NCBI GenBank assembly: GCA_015067435.1
Contig: SVMM01000002.1
Coordinates: 124,001-188,000, forward strand
DNA length: 64,000 bases
Direction of reading: 5' to 3'
Source: Oscillospiraceae bacterium
GTDB taxonomy: Bacteria; Bacillota; Clostridia; Oscillospirales; Oscillospiraceae
The notes beneath the pieces were generated by a model, which made no database searches, had not been told where the DNA came from, and worked only from the letters and a program-made list of their open reading frames with translations. The position numbers and the translations under genes are program-made. Below, piece by piece: positions 1-8,050 of this stretch (the stretch's first letter is position 1; each line of letters begins with the position of its first letter).

Positions 1-351
1 CTTGCCGATGCCCGGCGCTGCGGTCAGCGTCTTTGCGTCGTCCGTGATGACCGCCATCGCGAGCCCCTCCGGCGTGACGGAGGAGAGGATCGCCAGCGCC
101 GCCTTCGGGCCGACGCCGGACACGCCGAGCAGCTGCTTGAAGCTGCCGAGCTCCCCCTGCGAGGCGAAGCCGTAGAGGTCGAAGACGTCCTCCGCCACAT
201 TCAAATAGGTATAGAGCTTGCCGCGCTGCCCCTTGCGGAGCTGGCCGAGCGTCGTGTTGGTCGTTTTGCAGGCGTAGCCGACGCCGCCGCAGTCGATGAC
301 CGCGAGATACGGCTCGATGTGCGCAACGGTGCCGTCAAGATAGTAAAACAT
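1..351 (-). CDS. ruvA: Holliday junction branch migration protein RuvA (3' end outside window)
   Basis: RuvA binds four-way DNA junctions as a tetramer and loads the RuvB motor, with RuvC cutting the junction. The visible N-terminal 117 residues begin MFYYLDGTVAHIEP, the usual start of the OB-fold domain I. They continue into the helix-hairpin-helix region with LLGVSGVGPKAALAIL, and the window cuts the gene at APGIGK in the second HhH motif. It lies 48 nt downstream of ruvC in the same direction, so the two are probably cotranscribed; ruvB is expected just outside the window. The product is certain; the missing C terminus (domain III, which contacts RuvB) cannot be judged. Confidence 0.95.
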   Translation of the reverse strand, partial: MFYYLDGTVAHIEPYLAVIDCGGVGYACKTTNTTLGQLRKGQRGKLYTYLNVAEDVFDLYGFASQGELGSFKQLLGVSGVGPKAALAILSSVTPEGLAMAVITDDAKTLTAAPGIGK

Positions 352-399
352 GGTTCTCTCTCCTTTTCATGCCGCGGCGCTCCGCCGGAGGGTCAGACG

Positions 400-912
400 T
401 CAGATCGTCTGCTTTGCCTCCAGGTTGGCGCGCTGCAGCAGCGAGGTGGCGCTTCGCGCGTGGCACAGCGCGATGGCGAGCGCATCGGCGGCGTCGTCCG
501 GCTTCGGGACCGCGGAGAGCTTCAGCAGGCGCTTCGTCATGTCCATCACCTGCCGCTTTTCCGCCTTGCCGTAGCCGACGACCGCCTGCTTGACCTGCGA
601 GGGCGTGTATTCAAACAGCGGTATCCCGCACTTTTCCGCGCTGTAGAGAAGCACGCCGCGTCCGTGCGCGACGGCGATGCCGGTGGTGATGTTGTTGTTG
701 AAGAACAGCTCCTCGATGGCGATAACGTCCGGCTTGCACCGGGCGATCAGCTCCTCCATATCGTTTCCGATCCGCCACAGGCGCTTGGACAGCGGCAAGC
801 CCGCCTCCGTGGTGATGGCGCCGTAGCTCAGCATCTGCGCCTGTCCGGCGCAGGCCTCGATCAGCCCGAAGCCGACAATAGCTATGCCCGGATCAACGCC
901 AAGAATACGCAA
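400..912 (-). CDS. ruvC: Crossover junction endodeoxyribonuclease RuvC
   Basis: RuvC is a dimeric, metal-dependent RNase H-fold nuclease that resolves Holliday junctions after RuvAB branch migration. The 170-residue product has the family length and begins RILGVDPGIAIVGFG, carrying the first catalytic Asp. IEELFFNNN supplies the catalytic Glu, and the C-terminal DDAADALAIALCHA supplies the last two acidic residues. The start codon is TTG: no ATG is placed correctly, and a GGTGG-type ribosome site lies just upstream. A sigma-A-type promoter with a LexA-type palindrome over its -35 lies 30-75 nt upstream, so ruvC-ruvA is likely SOS-induced. Confidence 0.96.
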   Translation of the reverse strand: MRILGVDPGIAIVGFGLIEACAGQAQMLSYGAITTEAGLPLSKRLWRIGNDMEELIARCKPDVIAIEELFFNNNITTGIAVAHGRGVLLYSAEKCGIPLFEYTPSQVKQAVVGYGKAEKRQVMDMTKRLLKLSAVPKPDDAADALAIALCHARSATSLLQRANLEAKQTI

Positions 913-942
913 CGCCCACCACCCCTATTTTATGCTTTTAGT

Positions 943-971
943 ATCATAGCAAAAACATCGGCAAAAAGCAA
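943..971 (-). promoter_or_regulatory. Sigma-A-type promoter of ruvC-ruvA
   Basis: On the minus strand TTGCTT (966-971) and TATGAT (943-948) are separated by 17 nt, and the -10 is preceded by TG in the extended -10 position. It is about 30 nt from the TTG start of ruvC. Confidence 0.7.
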
Positions 972-986
972 GAACATTTGTTCTTG
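969..986. promoter_or_regulatory. LexA-type SOS box upstream of ruvC
   Basis: The perfect inverted repeat CAAGAACATTTGTTCTTG contains GAAC-N4-GTTC, the core of the Gram-positive LexA (DinR) operator. It overlaps the -35 of the ruvC promoter, the right place for repression. The ruv genes are SOS-controlled in other bacteria. Binding here is inferred. Confidence 0.75.
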
Positions 987-997
987 TCAAACGCAGA

Positions 998-1034
998 GAA
1001 AAAGAACCGCTCCCCGGCGATGGGAAACGGTTCC
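998..1034 (-). terminator. Rho-independent terminator after xerD
   Basis: In the minus direction a stem with GGAACCG and CGGTTCT as its base, extended by G-U and C-G pairs, is followed by TTTTTC. It starts directly at the xerD stop codon and ends before the ruvC promoter. Confidence 0.75.
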
Positions 1035-1035
1035 T

Positions 1036-1929
1036 TTATGCCCTCGGATGTGCCCGCTGATAGACGTCCTTGAGCTGCTTTTTGACGACGTGGGTGTAGA
1101 TCTGCGTGGACGAGATGTCCGCGTGTCCCAGCATCTCCTGAATGGAATGGAGGTCGGCTCCGTTTTCCAGCAGGTGCACCGCGAAGGAGTGGCGAAGGGT
1201 GTGCGGCGTGATCTCCTTGTTGATCTGCGCCATCTCCTGATAGTGCTTCACGATCTTCCAGAAGCCCTGACGGCTCATGCGTTCGCCGTTCATGTTGACG
1301 AACAGCGCCGTCTCCTCCGGATCGGCGATCAGCTGGGGGCGGATGTCCTTCATGTAGTCCGACATCGCCTTGACCGCGGCGGGATAGAGTGGGATGATGC
1401 GCTCCTTGCCCTTGCTCTCGCAACGGATAAAGCCCGCGCTGAGGCTCACGTCCTTTTCATCGAGGGAGATCAGCTCCGAGACGCGGATGCCGGTCGCGTA
1501 CAGCAGTTCCAGCATCGCATGGTCGCGATAGCCCTTGGTGTCCACGCACTGCGGCTGTTCGAGGAAGAGCTCGACCTCGCGGCTCGTCAGGATCTCCGGG
1601 AACTTGCGCTCCACCTTCGCCGTGACGACGCCCTTTGCGGGGTTCGTCTTCACCTCGCCCTTGCTTTGCAGGTACATATAGAAGGATTTGATCGAAGCGA
1701 TGGAGCGCGTGACGGTCGCCGCGGATTTCCCCTTGCTGTTCATCCATGAGACGTACTCCGTGACCGTCTCCTGCCGGACCTTGCGCAGATCCGCCTGCTC
1801 GTGATCCTCCAGCCACGTCGCGAACTGCCGCAGATCGCGCATGTAGGAGCTGAGCGTATTTTGAGAGGCCTGCTTTTCATTGGCCAGATAAGATTGATAA
1901 CTCGTGAGAAGCTCGTCCAAGAAAAACAT
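1036..1929 (-). CDS. xerD: Site-specific tyrosine recombinase XerD
   Basis: XerD acts with a partner recombinase at dif to resolve chromosome dimers. The ~297-residue protein has the N-terminal SAM-like core-binding domain (LANEKQASQNTLSSYMRDL) and the catalytic domain with Arg in TGIRVSEL, HTLRHSFAVHL, LGHADISSTQIYTH and the nucleophilic Tyr in QIYTHV. The ATG at 1929 has its GGAGG only 1-2 nt away. A TTG at 1920 (reading LDELLTSYQ) lies about 10 nt from the same GGAGG and could be the true start. It follows spoIIM on the same strand, an arrangement also seen in Bacillus, and ends at a terminator. Confidence 0.93.
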   Translation of the reverse strand: MFFLDELLTSYQSYLANEKQASQNTLSSYMRDLRQFATWLEDHEQADLRKVRQETVTEYVSWMNSKGKSAATVTRSIASIKSFYMYLQSKGEVKTNPAKGVVTAKVERKFPEILTSREVELFLEQPQCVDTKGYRDHAMLELLYATGIRVSELISLDEKDVSLSAGFIRCESKGKERIIPLYPAAVKAMSDYMKDIRPQLIADPEETALFVNMNGERMSRQGFWKIVKHYQEMAQINKEITPHTLRHSFAVHLLENGADLHSIQEMLGHADISSTQIYTHVVKKQLKDVYQRAHPRA

Positions 1930-1982
1930 CCCTCCATCTCGGTTAATTCTTTTCCGCCCATGCAATGAAGCGAAAAAGTCAG

Positions 1983-2609
1983 TCAAAACCACGACGCCAG
2001 CAGAAGCGGCAGCAGCCAAAGCTCCAGCGCGGCGCCGAGCACCAACAACACACAACACACAGCAAAGCGATACCAGTCCTCACCGCTGCACGCCGCCGAG
2101 TGAAGCCGCTTTCCGCCTCCGGACGCAAGCGAGGCCAACGCGAGCGAATGCTCCAGCGCGGCGGAACCGAGCACAAACGTACACGGTACGACAAACAGCA
2201 GCCGTAGCGCAAAGAGCACCGGCAGAAGCACGAAGCCCGCACGTCCCACCGCAAGGGAAAAGCAAAACAGCGAGAAGCCGAGCAAAAATCCCTGCGCGGC
2301 AAAGAGCAGCGGCAAACCGACGACGCCGATGGAGGCAAAGCCCATCAGAAACGCGGCGGCAGGCGCGCGCAAAAAGCAGATCAGCGTCTGCGCGGCAGTC
2401 CTTGCGTCGAACGCGTGCTCCGCGGCAAGCCCCAGATACCCGTCCAGATACCGGCGCAGCTCATCGCCCATCCCAGCGGCACAGCGTCCGGCGGCAAGAT
2501 AGGCGCATAAAACGCCCAACATGAAAAAAAGCGCCAGCAGCAGCGAGCGCAGCGGCAACAGTTCCACCGTAACATAGCGCAGCCTGCGGTTTCTTGCAAT
2601 CCCGGTCAT
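1983..2609 (-). CDS. spoIIM: Stage II sporulation protein M
   Basis: SpoIIM is a membrane protein of the mother cell and part of the DMP (SpoIID-SpoIIM-SpoIIP) complex, which thins septal and forespore peptidoglycan during engulfment. The 208-residue product matches the family length (about 214 in Bacillus subtilis) and has about five hydrophobic segments, the first near residues 20-40 and the last at the C terminus. The ATG at 2609 is preceded by GAGGTG at 9 nt, which decides the start against longer in-frame options. It is followed by xerD after 53 nt. Its presence is a good marker of an endospore former. Assignment rests on context, length and hydrophobic profile. Confidence 0.85.
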   Translation of the reverse strand: MTGIARNRRLRYVTVELLPLRSLLLALFFMLGVLCAYLAAGRCAAGMGDELRRYLDGYLGLAAEHAFDARTAAQTLICFLRAPAAAFLMGFASIGVVGLPLLFAAQGFLLGFSLFCFSLAVGRAGFVLLPVLFALRLLFVVPCTFVLGSAALEHSLALASLASGGGKRLHSAACSGEDWYRFAVCCVLLVLGAALELWLLPLLLASWF

Positions 2610-2676
2610 TTTCCGTTTCACCTCACATCGGAAACGGCAAAAAAGCATCCGAAAGGCACAAAAACCGTACGCATAA

Positions 2677-2705
2677 ATAATATGACTTTTGCCCCTTTTT
2701 CGCAA
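2677..2705 (-). promoter_or_regulatory. Sigma-A-like promoter upstream of spoIIM-xerD
   Basis: On the minus strand TTGCGA (2700-2705) and TATTAT (2677-2682) are 17 nt apart, about 68 nt before the spoIIM start. No convincing sporulation sigma-E -10 was found, although TCATATT, which resembles a sigma-E -35, overlaps the region. Confidence 0.5.
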
Positions 2706-2986
2706 GCCAATTTACCGATTTTCTCCAATTTTGTCGATTATGTCAAAATGTTATGTAAATTATGTTATGTCTACCATGTTAACAACGCGTTGTTTTTCGA
2801 AACTCAAAAACAAGATATGGTGCCCAATGAATTCGCACTCACCACATTTGGAAAATCGGATAAATCCACGCTGACAGCCCGTAAAGCACGGTTTTTCGAT
2901 GATTTTCCCGTTTCATTTGTGCAACCTGTAGAAGCCGTTTTTTCAGATTTTGTCAAGGAGTCCTCCTTCGGTCAAGAAATTTATGT
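2706..2986. other. AT-rich intergenic region without a supported gene
   Basis: This stretch lies between spoIIM and the TIGR04086 gene and is clearly more AT-rich than its surroundings. It holds ATGTTATGT twice (2748-2756 and 2762-2770) with a further TTATGT at 2738-2743, giving 13-14-nt periodicity. It also holds a palindrome AAGGAGTCCTCCTT at 2955-2968. Short open frames exist on the plus strand but lack homology I recognise and ribosome sites. I see no tRNA or structured RNA. Confidence 0.5.
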
Positions 2987-3391
2987 TCACCTGCCGCCGC
3001 GCCGCCTCCTCTTTCCCTTTCCACGCTCCTTCCCGTGCAGCATGTAAGCGCATACGCCGCCCAGAAGGATCGCCGCTGTCATCTTCGCGGCGCGCGCCGG
3101 GTCTACGGTATCGTTCGTCCAGAAGCCGCACAGCAGGACTGTGCCGAGATACAGCAGTGAGCAGCACAGGATCGGCGTCATGCGCTCCCCCTCCCGCCAC
3201 GACGCCGCTTTCGCTCCGGCAAACGACGACAGGAAGGCTGCAGCCGTCGCAAGCACTCCGATCTTGTCCTCGCCCACAGTGCCGCGCACAAGCAGCAGCG
3301 ACGTGACCGCCAGAACCGCCAGATACAGCGCAAGCGCGATCAGTGCGCCGAGCACCGTTTTTCGGATGTCAAGTTTCGCTTTCTGTTTCAA
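2987..3391 (-). CDS. TIGR04086 family membrane protein (YrzE-like)
   Basis: A 134-residue membrane protein with four predicted transmembrane segments: VLGALIALALYLAVLAV, IGVLATAAAFLSSFAGA, a segment at PILCCSLLYLGTVLLCGF, and AAKMTAAILLGGVCAYML. It has a highly basic Arg/Lys/Gly tail. TIGR04086 proteins of unknown function are common in Clostridia and Bacilli, typically beside yajC as here. The start is TTG at 3391 because AAGGAGG lies 7 nt upstream; the longer frame from an upstream ATG runs through that ribosome site and into the terminator. Function unknown; a role near the Sec system is only suggested by position. Confidence 0.8.
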   Translation of the reverse strand: MKQKAKLDIRKTVLGALIALALYLAVLAVTSLLLVRGTVGEDKIGVLATAAAFLSSFAGAKAASWREGERMTPILCCSLLYLGTVLLCGFWTNDTVDPARAAKMTAAILLGGVCAYMLHGKERGKGKRRRRGGR

Positions 3392-3440
3392 AGGAACAAC
3401 CTCCTTCTTCCCGCACGCCAGAACATATGCCCGCGGACAC

Positions 3441-3473
3441 AAAAAAAGAACAGCCGCCGAAGCAGCCGTTCCG
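3441..3473 (-). terminator. Rho-independent terminator after yajC
   Basis: In the minus direction AACGGCTGC, a TTCG loop and GCGGCTGTT form a stem with two G-U pairs, followed by TTTTTTT. It lies 18 nt after the yajC stop and before the TIGR04086 gene. Confidence 0.85.
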
Positions 3474-3490
3474 TGAAATGGTTCCGTTGT

Positions 3491-3901
3491 TTACTTAATC
3501 TCGGGGTCGAAGCCGGGTTTTTCCTCCTTCGGTGCCTTCTCGGGATCGTCGGTCTTGGGATCGTCCGCTTTGGACTCCTCCGTCTTGTCCTCGTCCTTCT
3601 TCGCGCCGAACAGTCCGCCCTTCTGGGCCGCCTGCGCCTGCTCAAACGCCTCGGTGGACTGGATGCCCCACTTGGCGATCTCGATGCGCACGCGATCCTC
3701 GCTCGTCTCAAAGACGACGGTGGAGTCGTTCACCTGCACGACCTTGCCGACCATGCCGCCGATGGTGGTGATGCGATCGCCTTTCCGGATGCCGCTGCGC
3801 ATCTCCTCCGCTTTCTTTTTGCGCTGGTTTTCGGGTCTGATGAGCAAAAAGTAGAAGATTGCCACCATGACCACGATCATCAACAAGCTGCTGTAATCCA
3901 T
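3491..3901 (-). CDS. yajC: Preprotein translocase subunit YajC
   Basis: YajC is a small single-span membrane protein that associates with SecDF and the Sec translocon. The 136-residue product begins MDYSSLLMIVVMVAIFYFLL (its one transmembrane segment) and continues with RPENQRKKKAEEM and GDRITTIGGMVGKV, the family hallmarks. Residues from about 95 on form an unusually long charged Lys/Glu/Asp/Pro tail. The ATG at 3901 is preceded by AAAGGAA, and the upstream ATG would put that site inside the gene. It lies 90 nt after tgt, the common tgt-yajC order. Confidence 0.95.
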   Translation of the reverse strand: MDYSSLLMIVVMVAIFYFLLIRPENQRKKKAEEMRSGIRKGDRITTIGGMVGKVVQVNDSTVVFETSEDRVRIEIAKWGIQSTEAFEQAQAAQKGGLFGAKKDEDKTEESKADDPKTDDPEKAPKEEKPGFDPEIK

Positions 3902-3991
3902 AGAATGAGTGTTCCTTTCATCAAAAGTCAAGCCATATTATAGCGAAAGGCTTCCCGTTTCGCAAGACTTTTTTTGCCGCGTTTACCAACG

Positions 3992-5125
3992 TCAGATGCG
4001 CTCGTCCAATTTTCCGCTGTAGCGCGCGCGGAACGCCGCGAATGTCCCTTCGTCCAGCGCGTCGCGGATGCGCTGTGCCAGCTTATTGTAGAAGTACAGG
4101 TTGTGCATCACCGCGAGGCGCAGGGCAAGGATCTCGTCCGCCTTGAACAGGTGGCGCAGATACGCGCGGGAAAAATTGCGGCACACAGGGCAGTCGCATT
4201 CTCCGTCGATTGGGCTCTCGTCCAGCTTGTACTTCTCGTTCTTGATGTTGATCGCGCCCGACCACGTGAAGAGCTTCCCGTGCCGCGCGTTGCGCGCCGG
4301 CATGACGCAGTCGAAGAAGTCGACGCCGCGCGCAACGCCCTCGATGATGTTGGACGGCGTGCCGACGCCCATCAGATAGCGCGGCTTGTCCTGTGGAAGA
4401 TACGGCTCCACCGCGTCGATGATATCGTACATCACCTGCGTCGGCTCGCCGACCGCGAGGCCGCCGATGGCGTAGCCCTCGCAGTCGATCTTTGCGATCT
4501 GCTGCGCGTGCCAGATGCGCAAATCAGCGTAAGTCGCGCCTTGATTGATGCCGAAGAGCATCTGTCCGGGGTTCACCGTGTCCGGCAGCGCATTGAGCCG
4601 GTCATGCTCCGCCTTGCAGCGCTCCAGCCAGCGCAGCGTGCGCTCGCAGGACGCCTTGGCGTAGTCGTAGGGCGCGGGATTCTCGACGCACTCGTCGAAC
4701 GCCATGGCGATGTCGCTGCCAAGGTTCGACTGGATGCGCATGCTCTCCTCCGGCCCCATGAAGATGCGGCGGCCGTCGAGGTGCGATGCAAAGGTGACGC
4801 CCTCCTCCTTGATCTTGCGCAGGCTCGCAAGCGAAAATACCTGGAACCCGCCGCTGTCGGTCAAAATCGGGCCATCCCAGTGCATGAAACGGTGCAGGCC
4901 GCCCATTTTTCGCACCACGTCGTCGCCCGGACGCAAATGCAAATGATAGGTGTTGCTCAGCTCGATCTGGCAGCCGACGTCCTTGAGATCGAACGCGGAC
5001 AAGCCGCCCTTGATCGCCGCCTGCGTGCCGACGTTCATGAAAACCGGCGTCTGCACCTCGCCGCCGTGCGCGCAGGTAAAACGTCCGCGCCGCGCCTTGC
5101 CCTCGTATTTAATGACTTGAAACAT
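3992..5125 (-). CDS. tgt: tRNA guanosine(34) transglycosylase Tgt
   Basis: Tgt exchanges guanine 34 of GUN-anticodon tRNAs for preQ1 in queuosine synthesis. The 377-residue TIM-barrel enzyme shows the catalytic Asp in ILTDSGGFQVFSL, the nucleophilic Asp region FFDCVMPARNARHG, and the zinc site CDCPVCRNFSRAYLRHLF with three Cys and the His. The start MFQVIKYEG at 5125 has GGAGGG 4 nt upstream. It lies 78 nt downstream of queA, which performs the next step, so the two form a queuosine pair. The gap carries a weak inverted repeat (GTAATC/GATTAC). Confidence 0.97.
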   Translation of the reverse strand: MFQVIKYEGKARRGRFTCAHGGEVQTPVFMNVGTQAAIKGGLSAFDLKDVGCQIELSNTYHLHLRPGDDVVRKMGGLHRFMHWDGPILTDSGGFQVFSLASLRKIKEEGVTFASHLDGRRIFMGPEESMRIQSNLGSDIAMAFDECVENPAPYDYAKASCERTLRWLERCKAEHDRLNALPDTVNPGQMLFGINQGATYADLRIWHAQQIAKIDCEGYAIGGLAVGEPTQVMYDIIDAVEPYLPQDKPRYLMGVGTPSNIIEGVARGVDFFDCVMPARNARHGKLFTWSGAINIKNEKYKLDESPIDGECDCPVCRNFSRAYLRHLFKADEILALRLAVMHNLYFYNKLAQRIRDALDEGTFAAFRARYSGKLDERI

Positions 5126-5203
5126 GTGCCCTCCGTCCATTCGCGCCGTAATCACCGCCGATTACAGCCTGTATTGCCAGTAACGCGTCAAGTTCCACGT
5201 ATT

Positions 5204-6229
5204 TTAATAGAGAAACATCGCGTCGCCGAAGCTGAAAAAGCGGTACTTCTCGCGCACAGCCTCCTCGTAGGCGGCAAGCACATGCTCCCGTCCGGCAAAC
5301 GCGGAAACCAGCATCAGCAGCGTCGACTGAGGCAGGTGAAAATTCGTCACCAGCGCATCCATAACGCGGAAGCGGTAGCCCGGATAGATGTAGATGCTCG
5401 TCCAGCCCTTGCCCGCCTTCACCGTGCCGTCCTCCTCCGCCCAGCTCTCCAGCGTGCGGCAGGACGTCGTACCGACGCAGACGACGCGTCCGCCCCGCGC
5501 GCGGGTCTCGCGGATCAGCACCGCCGTCTCCTCGGGCACGATGCAGTATTCGCTGTGCATCTCGTGCTCCTCCAGCTCGTCCTCCTTCACCGGGCGGAAC
5601 GTACCGAGCCCGACGTGCAGCGTCACATAGCCGAGGCGGACGCCCTTCTCCTCGATCTTCGAGAGCAGCTCCTTCGTGAAATGCAGACCCGCCGTCGGTG
5701 CTGCGGCGCTGCCGTTGACGCGGGAGTAGACCGTCTGATAGCGTTCCCTGTCCTGAAGCTCCGCCTTGATGTACGGCGGCAGCGGCATCTTGCCGAGGCG
5801 CTCCAGCACCTCCAGAAAGATCCCCTCATAGAAAAAGCGCACCAGACGGTTCCCGTCCGGCAGCACTTCCGTCACCTCCGCCGTCAGCTCGCCGCCGCCG
5901 AAGCGCAGCCGCGCGCCCGCGCGCAGATGCTTGCCGGGGCGCACGATGCACTCCCACACGTCCCCGCCCCGGTCATGGAGCAGCAGCACCTCGCACGCGC
6001 CGCCGCCCGGCAGCCGCTGCCCCAGCAGCCGCGCGGGGAGGACGCGGCTGTCGTTCATAATCAGGCAGTCGCCCTCGCGCAGAAAGTCCGGAAGCTCATA
6101 GAAATGATGGTGCGAATACGCGCCCGTCTGCCGGTCGAGACACAGCAGGCGGGATGCGTCGCGGCGCTCCGTGGGCGTCTGCGCGATCAGCTCAGGCGGG
6201 AGCGCATAGTCAAAATCACTTGTTTTCAT
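5204..6229 (-). CDS. queA: S-adenosylmethionine:tRNA ribosyltransferase-isomerase QueA
   Basis: QueA transfers and isomerises the ribose of S-adenosylmethionine onto preQ1-tRNA to give epoxyqueuosine. The 341-residue protein has the family length, begins [17 protein letters not shown], and shows [49 protein letters not shown] and [16 protein letters not shown], all family signatures. An AAGGGAA ribosome site precedes the ATG. It sits 23 nt after the spoIID-like gene and 78 nt before tgt in the same direction. Confidence 0.97.
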   Translation of the reverse strand: MKTSDFDYALPPELIAQTPTERRDASRLLCLDRQTGAYSHHHFYELPDFLREGDCLIMNDSRVLPARLLGQRLPGGGACEVLLLHDRGGDVWECIVRPGKHLRAGARLRFGGGELTAEVTEVLPDGNRLVRFFYEGIFLEVLERLGKMPLPPYIKAELQDRERYQTVYSRVNGSAAAPTAGLHFTKELLSKIEEKGVRLGYVTLHVGLGTFRPVKEDELEEHEMHSEYCIVPEETAVLIRETRARGGRVVCVGTTSCRTLESWAEEDGTVKAGKGWTSIYIYPGYRFRVMDALVTNFHLPQSTLLMLVSAFAGREHVLAAYEEAVREKYRFFSFGDAMFLY

Positions 6230-6252
6230 AGGTTCCCTTTTTCGCGCCGCGG

Positions 6253-7977
6253 TCAGCCCACGGTCACGTCCGTATAGTAGAATTGCAGGATCGCGCGGAA
6301 GTCATAGCCCAGCTCCGCCATCGCGGTCGCGCCCCACTGGCTCATGCCGACGTTGTGGCCCCAGCCGCTGCCGGTGATCGTGATGGTGTCGCCGGTGAGC
6401 GGCGGCGGCGCGGTGACCTGCGTCACCGTCGTGCCGGAGCTTGTGCCGGAGCTTTGCCGCAGCGCGGATACGCCGCCGGAGGTGATAACATACGCGCCCG
6501 AACCGCCCAGCTCCGATACCGTGCCGCTGCCCGTGATGGCATAGATACCTTTCAGGCCTGTGACAGAGCCGCCCGCATTATTAATATAGTAGGCCGCGCT
6601 GTTCCCACTGCTGCTTGCGCCGCCGCTGACGCCGCCTCCGGCGCTGTCGCCGATCCGGAAGTGCATGCTGCGAAGCCCCAGCGTCGTCCGGCAGGACTCG
6701 CGCCGCAGGATCTTTGTGCCGGCGCTTCCGACGATGGTCACGGCATAAACATTGCCGTTGGGCGTAAATTCGGAGACATAGATGTTGCTGATCGTGCCGA
6801 CGTCGATCCCGCGCGAGCGCAGACGGGCCGTGAGCTCGCTTTTGGTGTAGGTCGTCGTCCAGTTGTACTTGTAGATGCGGGAGGCGACATATGCCTCATA
6901 AGGGTCCTGCTTGCCCTTGCAGTAGGCGACCTCCTCCCCCCAGACGTTTTTCGCGTCTTCGCTTGCGCCGCCGTTGCAGGAATAGTAGAACGCCTCCGCC
7001 AGCTTGCCGTTGTAGTACATGTAGACGCCCGCCGTCTCGTCCACGGCGCGGTTGGTGGTCTCGTTGCTCTCGGCGAGGCCCTGATATACCTGGCAGTCAT
7101 CCGTCGTGCAGACGTCGAAGCCCTGCGAGCGATGCCGCGTCTGCCGCGCGGCATAGGTGCGCGCACAGACCGCCTGCGCCTTGATCGCCTCCAGCGGCTT
7201 GTCGTTGCCGATCTCGTACGGCACGCTTCCCTTGGTGTAGTCCTCGATATTGACGACGTTGATAACGCTCATGTTGCCGCCTGACGCGCGCCGGTACTCA
7301 AACCCGCCGTAGTAGCGGTAGCCGCGGAACCACGTGATCGGCTTCTCGGTGCCGATCGGCTGCGGCAGGAGCGCGAGCGACCGCGATCCGCCGCAGTCGA
7401 AGTAGAACAGCACGCGGTTCGTGCCCGTCACCGTCACGACCACGCCCGTGCCGCTCGGTCCGACCGTCTTGACGGCGTCCGCGCCGCTCCACGACGCCAG
7501 CGCCTCCTCGGCGCGGCCCTGCGAGGTGTACTGCCCCACGCGCACGGCGTAAACGTTCGTGAGAAACGCGACAAACGCCCCGTCGTAGCGCGAAGCCGCT
7601 TCCGCCGCCGCCGCATAGGACGCAAAGTCCTCCGCCAGCTGCAAATGCCAGCCGCCGACGGTCGTTTCCGCGCCGCCCGCGCCCTCGTAGTACGTATTGC
7701 CGGAGGCGTAGAAGTTGCCGTCGACCGTAACGGTGACCTTATACTCAGTGGTGGCCGGCCCCAGCGGGACAAAACTGCGCGCGTCGTCATAATACCCCAT
7801 GGCGTAGCCCTGGCCCGCGACGGTTTCGTTGTAGTTTTGCAGATTCGCGGAAAACATCGCGTCGCTGCCGTATTTTATTCCGACCTTGAGCATATCGTTT
7901 TCCATGGCGAGGGCGCCGCGGCTGCACAAAACGCCCAGCAGCAGGCTCAACAGCATGGCTTTTAACAGTTTTTGCAT
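6253..7977 (-). CDS. SpoIID/LytB domain protein (peptidoglycan lytic transglycosylase-like)
   Basis: A secreted or membrane-anchored SpoIID-family protein of 574 residues with a signal sequence (residues 1-24, ending SRGALA). The conserved core reads [18 protein letters not shown] and [15 protein letters not shown], followed by DDCQVYQGL and [18 protein letters not shown]. It closes with [14 protein letters not shown], typical of the family. SpoIID proteins cleave peptidoglycan glycan strands with a catalytic Glu in the VPYE region. An N-terminal stretch with [19 protein letters not shown] looks like a SPOR repeat, and a Gly/Ser-rich insert (about residues 445-530) separates core and C terminus. 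The ATG at 7977 is 8 nt from GGGAG. It is longer than classical SpoIID (about 340), so it may be a paralogue rather than the engulfment enzyme. Confidence 0.88.
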   Translation of the reverse strand: MQKLLKAMLLSLLLGVLCSRGALAMENDMLKVGIKYGSDAMFSANLQNYNETVAGQGYAMGYYDDARSFVPLGPATTEYKVTVTVDGNFYASGNTYYEGAGGAETTVGGWHLQLAEDFASYAAAAEAASRYDGAFVAFLTNVYAVRVGQYTSQGRAEEALASWSGADAVKTVGPSGTGVVVTVTGTNRVLFYFDCGGSRSLALLPQPIGTEKPITWFRGYRYYGGFEYRRASGGNMSVINVVNIEDYTKGSVPYEIGNDKPLEAIKAQAVCARTYAARQTRHRSQGFDVCTTDDCQVYQGLAESNETTNRAVDETAGVYMYYNGKLAEAFYYSCNGGASEDAKNVWGEEVAYCKGKQDPYEAYVASRIYKYNWTTTYTKSELTARLRSRGIDVGTISNIYVSEFTPNGNVYAVTIVGSAGTKILRRESCRTTLGLRSMHFRIGDSAGGGVSGGASSSGNSAAYYINNAGGSVTGLKGIYAITGSGTVSELGGSGAYVITSGGVSALRQSSGTSSGTTVTQVTAPPPLTGDTITITGSGWGHNVGMSQWGATAMAELGYDFRAILQFYYTDVTVG

Positions 7978-8050
7978 CGGCATCTCTCCCTTTGGTTTCC
8001 ATTATAGGACAAAATGCCCTCTGTTTCAAGAAAAAGCGACCGATTTCCCC

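Noticed and set aside
1036-1929. An integrase marking a mobile element
   Set aside because: The gene is paired with spoIIM as in chromosomal xerD loci, and no phage genes or att repeats are adjacent.
2682-3047. A 121-codon open frame in the AT-rich gap
   Set aside because: It has no ribosome site or recognisable domain and runs into the antisense of the TIGR04086 gene.
3974-6277. A 767-codon open frame on the plus strand
   Set aside because: It is the antisense shadow of queA and tgt and has no recognisable motif or ribosome site.
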